The position numbers and the translations under genes are program-made. From NCBI RefSeq assembly GCF_000025985.1, contig NC_003228.3, positions 744,001-808,000 of the forward strand: 64,000 nt of DNA, written 5' to 3'. Below are positions 44,663 through 53,293 of the stretch, piece by piece. Origin of the DNA: Bacteroides fragilis NCTC 9343 (GTDB lineage: Bacteria; Bacteroidota; Bacteroidia; Bacteroidales; Bacteroidaceae). The number at the start of each line of letters is the position of its first letter. Position 1 is the first letter of the stretch. Below the pieces are notes generated by a model. It searched no databases. It had not been told where the DNA came from and saw nothing but the letters and a program-made list of their open reading frames with translations.

Positions 44663-45085
44663 TCAGGGATGGATTCTCCGTTCGCCGACTACCAGAAACA
44701 CTTCGTCTTTTATTTCATCAGGAAGGCTGATCCCCCTCAGTTGCAGGCTACGTACCCATCCGGCTACATCGGTGTCCTGCATTGTATAAAAGACATCGCG
44801 GAATTTATCCGCCTCTTCCGGTGTATAATCTTCGGGTGCCCGGCCGATAAATGTATCCAGTTCTTCGTCGTCATAATACTCTATCTGTTTACTGACGGCA
44901 GCCAGCAGGCTGTCACGTTCGCAAACTTCGTGCTGTCCGCAGCACTCTACGTCGACTTCCTTTACTTCCGGAAAACTGTCCAGTTCTCCGTTATCTATTT
45001 TCTTCTGCAGTCTTTTGTTGCGGATATACCCGGCAATCATTGCCACGATGGCGAGCAACACCAGACCAACTATAAGTATCCACAT
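44663..45085 (-). CDS. Conserved hypothetical membrane-anchored protein
   Basis: 140 residues. One N-terminal membrane segment (about 2-21, WILIVGLVLLAIVAMIAGY), then an acidic cytosolic part: VDVECCGQHEVCERDSLLAA, EYYDDEELDTFIGRAPEDYT, FYTMQDTDVAGWVRSLQLRG, ISLPDEIKDEVFLV. The Cys cluster CCGQHEVC could bind metal. A TACCTTTG -7 element on the reverse strand (45113-45106) supports an own promoter. It is 38 bp before the metal permease. Family not recognised. Confidence 0.7.
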   Translation of the reverse strand: MWILIVGLVLLAIVAMIAGYIRNKRLQKKIDNGELDSFPEVKEVDVECCGQHEVCERDSLLAAVSKQIEYYDDEELDTFIGRAPEDYTPEEADKFRDVFYTMQDTDVAGWVRSLQLRGISLPDEIKDEVFLVVGERRIHP

Positions 45086-45187
45086 AATTACGAATCAAAT
45101 TTTCGCAAAGGTACTTATTAATTTGTATTATTCCGTATATTTGTCCTTGCAATGTGCTAAATGAACTAAAACAGAAACATCCCGATC

Positions 45188-46189
45188 ATGAAAAGAAAAC
45201 ACCTGATTACTGTCCTTATGTGGTGTGTTGCCACTACCTTATGTGCTCAGACCCCGGTCGAAAAGGGGCTTAAAAGTATTAACCGCCAGGCTGCCGAGGC
45301 TTATATCGGATTTTTGGCCGATGATGAACTTCAAGGACGTGAAGCCGGATTTCACGGTTCACGTGTAGCTGCCCGGTATATCGCTTCGCTATTGAAGGAA
45401 ATGGGTATCCGTCCGTTAGGCGAGAGCTATTATCAGCCGTTTGATGCTTACCGGAAAGAACGCCAGCAGAAAGGACGACTGGAAGTGCACCCTGACTCCA
45501 TTGCCAAACTGAAACAAGTGGTGCATCAGAAGTTGTCTATGAACAACGTATTGGGTATGATTCCCGGAAAGAAGACGAATGAATACGTGATAGTAGGTGC
45601 ACATTTCGACCATCTGGGCATTGATCCCGCTTTGGATGGCGACCAGATCTACAATGGTGCCGATGATAATGCTTCCGGAGTATCGGCGGTGTTGCAAATA
45701 GCCAAGGCTTTTGTGGTAAGCGGACAGCAACCGGAACGGAATGTAATTTTTGCTTTTTGGGACGGAGAGGAGAAAGGGCTTCTCGGATCGAAATACTTTG
45801 TGCAGGAGTGTCCGTTCATTAATCAGGTCAAAGGATATTTGAACTTTGATATGATTGGCCGCAACAATCAGCCGCAAAATCCCAAGCATGTGGTTTATTT
45901 CTATACAGAAGCCAATCCGGCTTTCGGGCGTTGGCTGAAAGAAGACATTAAAAAGTACGGCTTGCAGTTAGAACCCAATTACCGCCCTTGGGACAAGCCG
46001 GTGGGTGGAAGTGATAACGGCTCGTTTGCCAAAGCCGGTATTCCCATCATTTGGTATCATACCGACGGTCATCCCGATTACCATCAGCCTTCTGACCATG
46101 CAGACCGTCTGAATTGGGATAAAGTGGTTGAAATATCTAAGGCCTCTTTCCTTAACGTCTGGAATCTGGCTAACGAAAAGGATTATTAA
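45188..46189 (+). CDS. Secreted M28-family metallopeptidase
   Basis: 333 residues with signal peptide (MKRKHLITVLMWCVATTLCAQ). The di-zinc aminopeptidase ligands are in place: VGAHFDHLG (His), NGADDNASG (Asp), WDGEEKGLLG (catalytic and ligand Glu), FDMIGR (Asp) and YHQPSDHAD (His). M28 enzymes release N-terminal residues, and some are glutaminyl cyclases. A TATATTTG -7 element is at 45136-45143. A lipoprotein gene follows at 7 bp. Confidence 0.92.
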   Translation: MKRKHLITVLMWCVATTLCAQTPVEKGLKSINRQAAEAYIGFLADDELQGREAGFHGSRVAARYIASLLKEMGIRPLGESYYQPFDAYRKERQQKGRLEVHPDSIAKLKQVVHQKLSMNNVLGMIPGKKTNEYVIVGAHFDHLGIDPALDGDQIYNGADDNASGVSAVLQIAKAFVVSGQQPERNVIFAFWDGEEKGLLGSKYFVQECPFINQVKGYLNFDMIGRNNQPQNPKHVVYFYTEANPAFGRWLKEDIKKYGLQLEPNYRPWDKPVGGSDNGSFAKAGIPIIWYHTDGHPDYHQPSDHADRLNWDKVVEISKASFLNVWNLANEKDY

Positions 46190-46196
46190 GAACGAA

Positions 46197-47369
46197 ATGA
46201 AAACTAAACTAACTAATTGTGTAAAAACCGTATTACTTTCTTTTATGCTGGGAGTGCTGTTTGCTTGTTGTCAGGGGGCGGCCTCTTCCGGCAATGCAGG
46301 AAAAAATGCTTCCCGGGTGAGGATTGCTTCCAATGACTCTGCGAAGCTGGTTCCTGATAAAGCCCTGAATGATGCGTCTTGCGTACTTGCAGGTTTGCCG
46401 GTTGATAAAGCAAGCGGAAAGCTTTACGCACTGACTCGGACCAAGGAATGGAAGAACCATGCCCGTTACATGGATCAGATATGGAATGTTTTCCGGCAGA
46501 CGGCTCCCCGGCTGGTAGCTTTCTCACAGACGGAACTGGAAGACATCAATACTCGTTGCCATACTCTGTTTTATCCTTTTGGCGGTCCTGACTTTTTGTT
46601 TGCCAATGCGTTCTTCCCCGAGATGGACACTTATGTACTGATCGGGTTGGAACCTGCCGGCACTGCTCCGAAAGTGAAGCATCCTTCTGCCGAAACTTAC
46701 CGGTTGTATCAGAATGCCGTATCGAACGTACTCAATCTGAGTTTCTTTAACGATATGGATAAGGAACTGGCCAATGATACCATCGACGGGGTTGTCCCCA
46801 TCTATTCGTTATTGATGGCCCGGGGGAACCGTAAGATAGTCAGCATTCAGGAAGTGTGGTTATCGGAAACCGGAGATCTTTTCGAAAGAAAAGAGGGGGA
46901 TACCATCCGGAACACATGCAGTGCAGGGATGGAAGTCCGGTTTTTCCGTCCGGGCGCTTCCCGATTGCAGACCCTCTATTATTTCTGCACAGATATCAGT
47001 AACGAGGGGTTGCAAGCCAACCGACCGTTACAGGCGTTTATGGACCGTTTTGATGCGGAGACCACAGCAACATTTGTCAAGTCGGCTTCCTATCTGATGC
47101 ACGAACCTGCTTTTTCGCGCATACGCGAGACGATTCTTCAGAAATCGTCTGCTGTTGTACAAGATGACTCTTCCATTCCGTTGTCCTGTTTTGATCCGGA
47201 GGTGTGGTCGGTTACTTTGTACGGTACCTTCTACAAGCCGATCTCCACTTTCTCTCAGTATCTTCAGCCGCAATTGCGCGATGCCTATCAACTGGGTGAT
47301 CCGAACCCCCTTAATTTCAGGATTGGCTATGCACGGCAATCCAATTTGCAGGTCGCAAGAAGAAAATAG
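46197..47369 (+). CDS. Hypothetical lipoprotein
   Basis: 390 residues from MKTKLTNCVKTVLLSFMLGV, with a lipobox around LFACCQ; the frame extends upstream into the M28 gene, but that part has no signal. Mature part is alpha/beta with RTKEWKNHARYMDQIWNVF, YPFGGPDFLFANAFFPEM, GLEPAGTAPKVKHPSAETY and KPISTFSQYLQPQLRDAYQ. No family recognised. It probably shares a transcript with the M28 peptidase, and it ends right before the inverted repeat at 47370. Confidence 0.75.
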   Translation: MKTKLTNCVKTVLLSFMLGVLFACCQGAASSGNAGKNASRVRIASNDSAKLVPDKALNDASCVLAGLPVDKASGKLYALTRTKEWKNHARYMDQIWNVFRQTAPRLVAFSQTELEDINTRCHTLFYPFGGPDFLFANAFFPEMDTYVLIGLEPAGTAPKVKHPSAETYRLYQNAVSNVLNLSFFNDMDKELANDTIDGVVPIYSLLMARGNRKIVSIQEVWLSETGDLFERKEGDTIRNTCSAGMEVRFFRPGASRLQTLYYFCTDISNEGLQANRPLQAFMDRFDAETTATFVKSASYLMHEPAFSRIRETILQKSSAVVQDDSSIPLSCFDPEVWSVTLYGTFYKPISTFSQYLQPQLRDAYQLGDPNPLNFRIGYARQSNLQVARRK

Positions 47370-47407
47370 TCCCGGTTAATGACTTTTCGCAAGAAGGTTA
47401 ACCGGGA
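47370..47407 (+). terminator. Hairpin at the end of the lipoprotein gene / start of the PUL control region
   Basis: TCCCGGTTAA (47370-47379) pairs exactly with TTAACCGGGA (47398-47407). It follows the TAG at 47367-47369 directly. There is no T run, so it may be a terminator with help or, because the right arm contains GGTTAACC, part of the PUL operator. Confidence 0.5.
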
Positions 47408-47443
47408 ATTAACCCTCCTCCTAACCCTTCCTCATTAGTTTTG
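47396..47443 (+). promoter_or_regulatory. GH92 gene control region: repeated TTAACC motifs plus -7 element
   Basis: GGTTAA (47396-47401), TTAACCC (47409-47415) and TAACCC (47422-47427) precede TAGTTTTG (47436-47443), which matches TAnnTTTG. No TTTG lies at the -33 position, as expected if an activator replaces that contact. The same motif set precedes susC. Confidence 0.5.
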
Positions 47444-47519
47444 CGTCCTAAATAAAATGCAAGGGGGATGTGTCGAAACTCTTTTCACCACAGCCTCTGT
47501 TAGAAAATAAAATTAAGCT

Positions 47520-49805
47520 ATGAGGAAGAATTTTTCAACTATCCTAATTGTCGGTGCAGCCCTTTTACTGGCTTCGTGTGTACAACAAAAAGAGTCTTTC
47601 AGCCCTGTAGACTATGTGAATCCTCTGATGGGGACGGAGTCTACTTATGCTTTTTCACATGGGAATACTTATCCTGCGGTGGCGGTTCCCTGGGGAATGA
47701 ATTTCTGGAGTCCGCAGACCGGAGAGAACGGTAGCGGCTGGATGTACACGTATACCGACAGCCTGATACGGGGGTTCCGCCAGACCCATCAGCCCAGTCC
47801 GTGGATTAACGATTACGGTACTTTCTCTATTATGCCGCTGTCCGGTGTGCTGAAGATGGATCATAAAGAACGGGGAGTACTTTTCTCACATACCCAAGAG
47901 GCGGCGGCTCCCTACAGTTACAGCGTTACGTTTGCCGACGGACTCCGGACAGAACTTTCCGCTACTTCACGCGGAGCGGTATTCGAAGTCACCTTTCCGC
48001 AGGACTCTGCCCAGTATATCGTTGTGGATGCCTACAACGGTGGAAGTGCGTTGACGATTGACCGGGAGAATCGGTGCGTGACCGGTGTGGCGCGTAATCA
48101 CAATGGCGGGGTACCGGATAACTTTGCCAACTATTTCCGAATAGAGTTCAGCCATCCCATTGCAGAAGAAGGCGTGTATGACGGAGATACACTGATGCGC
48201 CATCGGCCGACGTTGGAGAGTGATTATACTTGTGCCTACCTCAGGTTTAATGTGCCGGCGGGAGAGAAATTAACCGTCCGTACCGCCTCCTCGTTCATAA
48301 GTCCTGCACAGGCGCTTGTCAATTTCAGTCGCGAAGTGGGAGGCAAGAGCCTTGCCCAGGTGAGAGAAGAAGCCCGAAAACAATGGAACAGTTATCTGGG
48401 ACGAATTGAAGCGGAGGGAGGCAGCGAGGAGCAATTGCGTACCTTTTACTCTTGCCTCTACCGGACCCTGCTCTTCCCCCGCGAATTTTATGAGTTCGAC
48501 GCTCAGGGGAAACCTGTCTATTACAGTCCTTACAATGGGAAGATACAGGATGGCTATATGTATACCGATAATGGATTCTGGGATACGTTCCGTGCCGTCC
48601 ATCCCTTGTTTACCTTATTATATCCGGAAGTTTCCGAGCGGGTTACCCAATCCATCCTCAATGCTTACGATGAAAGTGGGTTCATGCCCGAGTGGGCGAG
48701 TCCAGGCCACCGGGAATGTATGATTGGTAATAATTCCATCTCCTTGTTGACAGACGCATGGATGAAAGGCATTCGTACCATCTGTCCGGAGAAAGCTCTT
48801 GAGGCAATGATTCATCAGACCGAGGCCCGGCATCCCGGAATCAGCTCGGTGGGACGTGACGGATTCGGGTACTATGACCGTTTAGGCTATGTTCCCTATC
48901 CCGAAGTGCACGAGGCCACGGCCAAGACCCTTGAATATGCTTATGCCGACTGGTGTGTCGCACGTTTTGCCGACTCCATTGGCCGGAAGGAGATTGCCGA
49001 TACCTATTACCGGAAAGCCCTCAACTACCGGAACCTTTACTATCCCGACTATGGATTCATGTGGGCAAAAGATGCCAATGGGAAATGGAGAGACGCTTTT
49101 GACGCGACGGAATGGGGAGGCCCTTTCACGGAGGGCAGTTCCTGGCACTGGACGTGGAGTGTGCTGCATGATCCCGAAGGCTTGTCTCGATTGATGGGAG
49201 GACATACAGCGATGGAAGCCCGTCTCGACTCTATGTTTACAGCTCCCAATACCTATAATTACGGTACTTACGGTTTTGTTATCCACGAGATAGCCGAGAT
49301 GGTGGCTCTTGACATGGGGCAATATGCACATGGCAACCAACCTGTGCAACATGCCATCTATCTATACGACTATATCGGCCGGCCCTGGAAGGCCCAGAAG
49401 CACGTCCGCGAAGTGATGGATAAGCTTTATCACTCCGGCAGCAAAGGCTACTGCGGTGACGAAGATAATGGGCAGACTTCCGCCTGGTATGTCTTTTCCG
49501 CCATGGGATTCTATCCGGTTTGTCCCGGTGTTCCGGAGTATGCCATGGGATCTCCGCTCTTCCCGAAACTGACATTACATTTGCCCGACGGAAAGAACTT
49601 CACAGTGAAGGCGGAAGGCAATAGCCCGGCGAACCGGTATATCGGGAAAGCCCTGCTCAATGAAAGTGAATTTACCCGTAACTACCTGACGCACCGTGAG
49701 CTTACTTCCGGAGGAGAGCTGGTGTTATGGATGGACAGCGTGCCCGATTCCCGGCGCGGTACTCAGAAGAAAGACTTGCCTTACTCTTACTCCAACGAGC
49801 ACTAA
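47520..49805 (+). CDS. GH92 alpha-mannosidase, secreted lipoprotein
   Basis: 761 residues. Lipoprotein signal with lipobox LLASCVQ. The GH92 two-domain fold is evident: YVNPLMGTESTYAFSHGNTY, the beta-sandwich N-terminus, then the (alpha/alpha)6 catalytic part with YTDNGFWDTFRAVHPLFTLL, GGPFTEGSSWHWTWSV and the C-terminal DEDNGQTSAWYVFSAMGF. GH92 enzymes are calcium-dependent exo-mannosidases, mostly alpha-1,2 or alpha-1,3, acting on host or fungal N-glycans. It faces the same way as the regulator and Sus genes and shares their operator motifs. Confidence 0.95.
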   Translation: MRKNFSTILIVGAALLLASCVQQKESFSPVDYVNPLMGTESTYAFSHGNTYPAVAVPWGMNFWSPQTGENGSGWMYTYTDSLIRGFRQTHQPSPWINDYGTFSIMPLSGVLKMDHKERGVLFSHTQEAAAPYSYSVTFADGLRTELSATSRGAVFEVTFPQDSAQYIVVDAYNGGSALTIDRENRCVTGVARNHNGGVPDNFANYFRIEFSHPIAEEGVYDGDTLMRHRPTLESDYTCAYLRFNVPAGEKLTVRTASSFISPAQALVNFSREVGGKSLAQVREEARKQWNSYLGRIEAEGGSEEQLRTFYSCLYRTLLFPREFYEFDAQGKPVYYSPYNGKIQDGYMYTDNGFWDTFRAVHPLFTLLYPEVSERVTQSILNAYDESGFMPEWASPGHRECMIGNNSISLLTDAWMKGIRTICPEKALEAMIHQTEARHPGISSVGRDGFGYYDRLGYVPYPEVHEATAKTLEYAYADWCVARFADSIGRKEIADTYYRKALNYRNLYYPDYGFMWAKDANGKWRDAFDATEWGGPFTEGSSWHWTWSVLHDPEGLSRLMGGHTAMEARLDSMFTAPNTYNYGTYGFVIHEIAEMVALDMGQYAHGNQPVQHAIYLYDYIGRPWKAQKHVREVMDKLYHSGSKGYCGDEDNGQTSAWYVFSAMGFYPVCPGVPEYAMGSPLFPKLTLHLPDGKNFTVKAEGNSPANRYIGKALLNESEFTRNYLTHRELTSGGELVLWMDSVPDSRRGTQKKDLPYSYSNEH

Positions 49806-49817
49806 TCGGCGCATACG

Positions 49818-49848
49818 TTTGCCAATTCTATAATTTTTCGTATTTTTG
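49818..49848 (+). promoter_or_regulatory. Promoter of the PUL regulator gene
   Basis: TTTG (49818-49821), 19 nt, TATTTTTG (49841-49848): a full -33/-7 match, unlike the activator-type promoters of its presumed targets. Start near 49855, about 36 nt before the chosen ATG. Confidence 0.65.
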
Positions 49849-49890
49849 TTGCACTATGAAACGGATGACGCATTTATCGAAGAACAGTAT

Positions 49891-52512
49891 ATGAGAAGGT
49901 TGGGATGTTTGTTTGCTATCGGAATGATGTGGCTTTGCATAGTCGATTGCTTTTCGCAGGGACTTCTTTTCTATGGGAACGAAAAGCGGATTAGTGAGCG
50001 TGCCACCTATTCTGTATTGCGTGAAGGGCACGAGCGCACTTTCACCAACGCTTTCCGTATCTCCTTTGATTATCTGGTCCGGAATGTGGAGAGTCCCGGT
50101 TACATCCTTTATCTGGAAGACCGGGATGCCGGGAAAACTTATAGTTTTACGTATCTGCACAAACCCGGCGACCGTTGTTCTTTCTCCTTCAACGAAGACG
50201 GCAAACGTATCTTTTGTACTTTCGAACTGGATAAGGAAGACTATGATCACCGCTGGTTGCCTGTTTCCATAGCTTTGGATATACCCGCAGACTGTGCCCG
50301 AATTACGATTGGCAAGCGGAGCAAGGAGATCTCCAACCTGGGACTGGAGCCGACAGGATTCTCACCGCATATTTATTTTGGTAAATGCGAATACATCCTG
50401 GATGTGGCTTCGTATGCCATCCGTAACTTGTCTCTTACCGACGGTGAAGAGATCATGATATTTCCTTTGAACGAGAGCAGCGGAGAAGATGTGCACGACA
50501 GCCGGGGACATGTTGTGGGACAGGTCACCAATCCTGTGTGGCTGATTAATCAGTCCTACTACTGGAAAGAACTTTTTACGGACTATTCTTCCACGCCTTC
50601 CGGTCTTAACTTTGACAAGACACACCAGAACATCCTCTTCTTTAATCAGGACTCTCTGTCCGCGTTCGACCTTTACACGCACGAATTATCGAAGACACCT
50701 TATAAGACCCCTCTTCCGGTTCAGCTTCGCCTGGGTATGAACTTTCTGGATGAGGCATCCCGTGAGCTGTATACTTATGAAGTGGCCGATTCGCATGGCG
50801 ATGCCATGGTGGCGGTGCTGGATCTTACTACCAAAGAGTGGCGTCCGGCCAGTTCCGACTATCTTTGCCAACAGCTCCATCATCATTGCGGATTCTTTCA
50901 TCCGGGCGAAAGAAAGTTTTTCCTGTTTGGCGGTTACGGAAGCCGTAGGTACAGCAATACGTTCCTGGCGTACGATTTGAATACCTGTCGTTGGGATACA
51001 CTGGCCTTCTCCGGCGACCGGGTGATTCCCCGTTACTTTTCGGGCATGGCTGTGAGCAATGATTACAAGCGGGTATACCTCTACGGAGGCATGGGCAACG
51101 AAGCCGGTGATCAGAATGTAGGGCGCAACTATCTGTACGATTTATACCGGATAGATATGCAGACCCGTTCGGTGCAGAAACTCTGGGAAGCGAAAGCACC
51201 GGCGGTCAATCGGGTGGTACCCCGTAATATGATACTCTCTGCCGATGAAAAACACCTGTTCCTCCTGGGATATCCCGAATATCTGCCCAATTCCACTTTG
51301 CAGTTGTACCGGTTGTCTGTGCGTGACGGTGAGTGTGAAGCGGTGGGAGACAGTATTCCCATTGTTTCGGAAGAGATTGCTACCAACGCCAATCTATACT
51401 TCAATGAAGAATTAAATGAGTTCTATTGTTCCGTCCAAGAGTTCGAGAAGCACGGGCAAGTGACTACCCGTCTATACTCCCTGTCTGCTCCGCCGGTTAC
51501 ATTGGACGATGTGGAATACTATAGCCGGAGGCGGAATGCCCTGAATGCCGGTCTGCTGGGAGCAGTCGTGGGTGGAGTATTATTGTTGGCGGCCTGTGTA
51601 TGGGGCATCATGCACCATAAGCGGAGGCGGGACAGGATGTCTGCCGAGACCGCATCTGCCGGAGTACGTCCGGAAGAAGTGTCCGATATATCGGAAGTTC
51701 CGGCTGTGGAGTCACCGGAAGTGAAAGAAGAAGAAGTTGAGAAAGAGCCTTCCGAGTGGGAAGAATTGCCGGCGGTATTGCCGCCCGACAAGAATGCTAT
51801 TTTCCTTTTCGGCATGTTTACCATTCTCGATAATGCCGGACGTGACATTACCTATATGCTCAGTCCCAAGCTGCGTACTATCTTTTTGTATATTCTGCTG
51901 AACAGTGTAGGCAAGAGGGGAGTGCTTTCGTCTGACATGAATCAGATATTCTGGCCCGATAAGTCCGGCAGCAATGTGAAGAACCTCAAAGGAGTTTCCA
52001 TGAATCATGTGAGGAAGATATTGCAGGATGTGGACGGCATCGAACTCGTATACCGCAACGGATACTTCTGCATGGTGTTTGGCGAAGAGTTTTATTGCGA
52101 TTACATTCGTCTGATGAACCTTACCTCTCCGGAGAAAAAGAAAAAAGAGACTCCCGGTGCCATACGTGCGGAATGGTTGGAAATACTTTTGCGGGGTAAG
52201 TTCATACCCGCCGCCGAGTCCGACCTTTTCGATTACTACAAACAGAAAGTGGAAACGCTGATCCATTCTCTTCTGCCCGGCCAGTTGGAACTGGCTTACC
52301 GGGATGCCCGGTTCAGTATCGTCATCCGTCTTTGTAACATCCTCTTTATAGCCGATCCTTTGTCGGATCTGGCACTTGCTTATACCGTTTGTGCCCTTCG
52401 GAAGCAGAACAACCAGGAGGAAGCCATCAGGCGTTATGCCGCGTTTACGAAAGATTATAGACGGGTGATGAACGAGGAGTACGGCATAGCTTTCGCTGAC
52501 ATCAAGGTCTGA
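49891..52512 (+). CDS. Membrane-spanning one-component PUL regulator (LamG-like/Kelch sensor, TM, winged helix + BTAD-like)
   Basis: 873 residues from MRRLGCLFAIGMMWLCIVDC (signal peptide); an upstream ATG at 49846 falls inside the promoter. About 25-215 is a LamG-like beta sandwich, about 220-540 a Kelch-type propeller (FLFGGYGSRRYSNTFLAYD, RVYLYGGMGNEAGDQN), about 551-572 a membrane helix followed by HHKRRRDR. The cytosolic part has an acidic linker, a winged helix (about 635-735: FLFGMFTILDNAGRDITYML, KNLKGVSMNHVRKIL) like SARP/OmpR regulators, and a helical BTAD-like tail. It probably senses a glycan outside and activates the flanking GH92 and Sus genes. It takes the place of SusR, hybrid two-component or ECF regulators. 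Confidence 0.8.
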   Translation: MRRLGCLFAIGMMWLCIVDCFSQGLLFYGNEKRISERATYSVLREGHERTFTNAFRISFDYLVRNVESPGYILYLEDRDAGKTYSFTYLHKPGDRCSFSFNEDGKRIFCTFELDKEDYDHRWLPVSIALDIPADCARITIGKRSKEISNLGLEPTGFSPHIYFGKCEYILDVASYAIRNLSLTDGEEIMIFPLNESSGEDVHDSRGHVVGQVTNPVWLINQSYYWKELFTDYSSTPSGLNFDKTHQNILFFNQDSLSAFDLYTHELSKTPYKTPLPVQLRLGMNFLDEASRELYTYEVADSHGDAMVAVLDLTTKEWRPASSDYLCQQLHHHCGFFHPGERKFFLFGGYGSRRYSNTFLAYDLNTCRWDTLAFSGDRVIPRYFSGMAVSNDYKRVYLYGGMGNEAGDQNVGRNYLYDLYRIDMQTRSVQKLWEAKAPAVNRVVPRNMILSADEKHLFLLGYPEYLPNSTLQLYRLSVRDGECEAVGDSIPIVSEEIATNANLYFNEELNEFYCSVQEFEKHGQVTTRLYSLSAPPVTLDDVEYYSRRRNALNAGLLGAVVGGVLLLAACVWGIMHHKRRRDRMSAETASAGVRPEEVSDISEVPAVESPEVKEEEVEKEPSEWEELPAVLPPDKNAIFLFGMFTILDNAGRDITYMLSPKLRTIFLYILLNSVGKRGVLSSDMNQIFWPDKSGSNVKNLKGVSMNHVRKILQDVDGIELVYRNGYFCMVFGEEFYCDYIRLMNLTSPEKKKKETPGAIRAEWLEILLRGKFIPAAESDLFDYYKQKVETLIHSLLPGQLELAYRDARFSIVIRLCNILFIADPLSDLALAYTVCALRKQNNQEEAIRRYAAFTKDYRRVMNEEYGIAFADIKV

Positions 52513-52842
52513 GATTCCCTCCCGATTGTCAGTTTGTCAAAATGATAAAGCAACCTCTCTGCTTTTGGTTTTTTCGGCCGTCGGGCGGGGCATGACCGGA
52601 AAAACGCCGCCATTTCGTTTATCGGTTTATCTTTCTGATGGTATAGATACCTGTTCTTGCTAATTAAAGACGGTGACGAGCCTCTTCGCATACCTTGTGT
52701 TCGCTTTAGAGAAGAATGCCTGTCCTTTTGATACATCAAACAGGACTTCTTCAACAGACCAACCGGAAGTAGAACGGGCTTCTCAGAGCCTTTGTTCCGG
52801 AACAATATATGATAACTGCCAAAACATATAGAGATATTTAGA

Positions 52843-52879
52843 AAAGAAGTAAGCATTTTCCGAAAATGCTTACTTCTTT
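52843..52879. repeat. 18-bp perfect palindrome of the AAGAAGT-TTTT type
   Basis: AAAGAAGTAAGCATTTTC (52843-52860), one base, then the exact complement (52862-52879). The outline resembles the 22-bp repeats at 36459-36540. Degenerate copies follow up to about 52920 (CTTCCTTC, TTTTTCCGAAAAGTAAGG). Confidence 0.8.
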
Positions 52880-53139
52880 CTGACCAAATGCTTCCTTCTT
52901 TTTCCGAAAAGTAAGGTACTTTTCATCTCCGATCGAGGCTTTGAAGGTCGGTTACCCCGGTTTTTCGTGTTCAACAACCCGGTTCTTGCCGTATTTCTCT
53001 TCCGGTTGAGCTCTTTTGGAAGAAGACCTCGTCAACGGAAAAGGCTTTTTGCTGTCTTTCTGAAACCTTGGTTCTTCTTTGTGCTATCTTTGTGTATTTT
53101 TTAATGAGTGGAAGTCAATGTCTGGACTGCTGTAGGGTC

Positions 53140-53220
53140 GGGTTAACAAGAAATATGAGAGGTTAATCGCTTCGTTAACCCTTATTTAATCCCTCTCTTA
53201 AGACCATGGAGATACCTTTG
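53140..53220 (+). promoter_or_regulatory. susC operon control region: GGTTAA/TTAACCC motifs plus -7 element
   Basis: GGGTTAAC (53140-53147) and GTTAACCC (53174-53181) are an inverted pair. GGTTAA (53161-53166), TTAACCC (53175-53181) and TTAATCCC (53186-53193) repeat the order seen before the GH92 gene. TACCTTTG at 53213-53220 is the -7 element, again without a -33 TTTG. Confidence 0.55.
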
Positions 53221-53293
53221 CTTTCGTCTTTAGTTAAAAAGAGTCAGCAACGCCTTGCTTGATTCCTAATGTTAATTTTAATTCATTATTATT

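Larger units (their letters stand above)
52513..53293. other. Intergenic control region before susC, 0.8 kb
   Basis: No gene is supported; a 133-codon reverse frame at 52455-52856 overlaps the regulator end and is not protein-like. The region holds a 37-bp palindrome (52843-52879) with nearby degenerate copies, an isolated TATCTTTG at 53085-53092 without a well-spaced -33, and the motif-rich activator-type promoter at 53140-53220. Confidence 0.6.

Noticed and set aside
52455..52856. 133-codon reverse frame after the PUL regulator
   Set aside because: Overlaps the regulator's 3' end and a palindromic repeat; no start signal or family.
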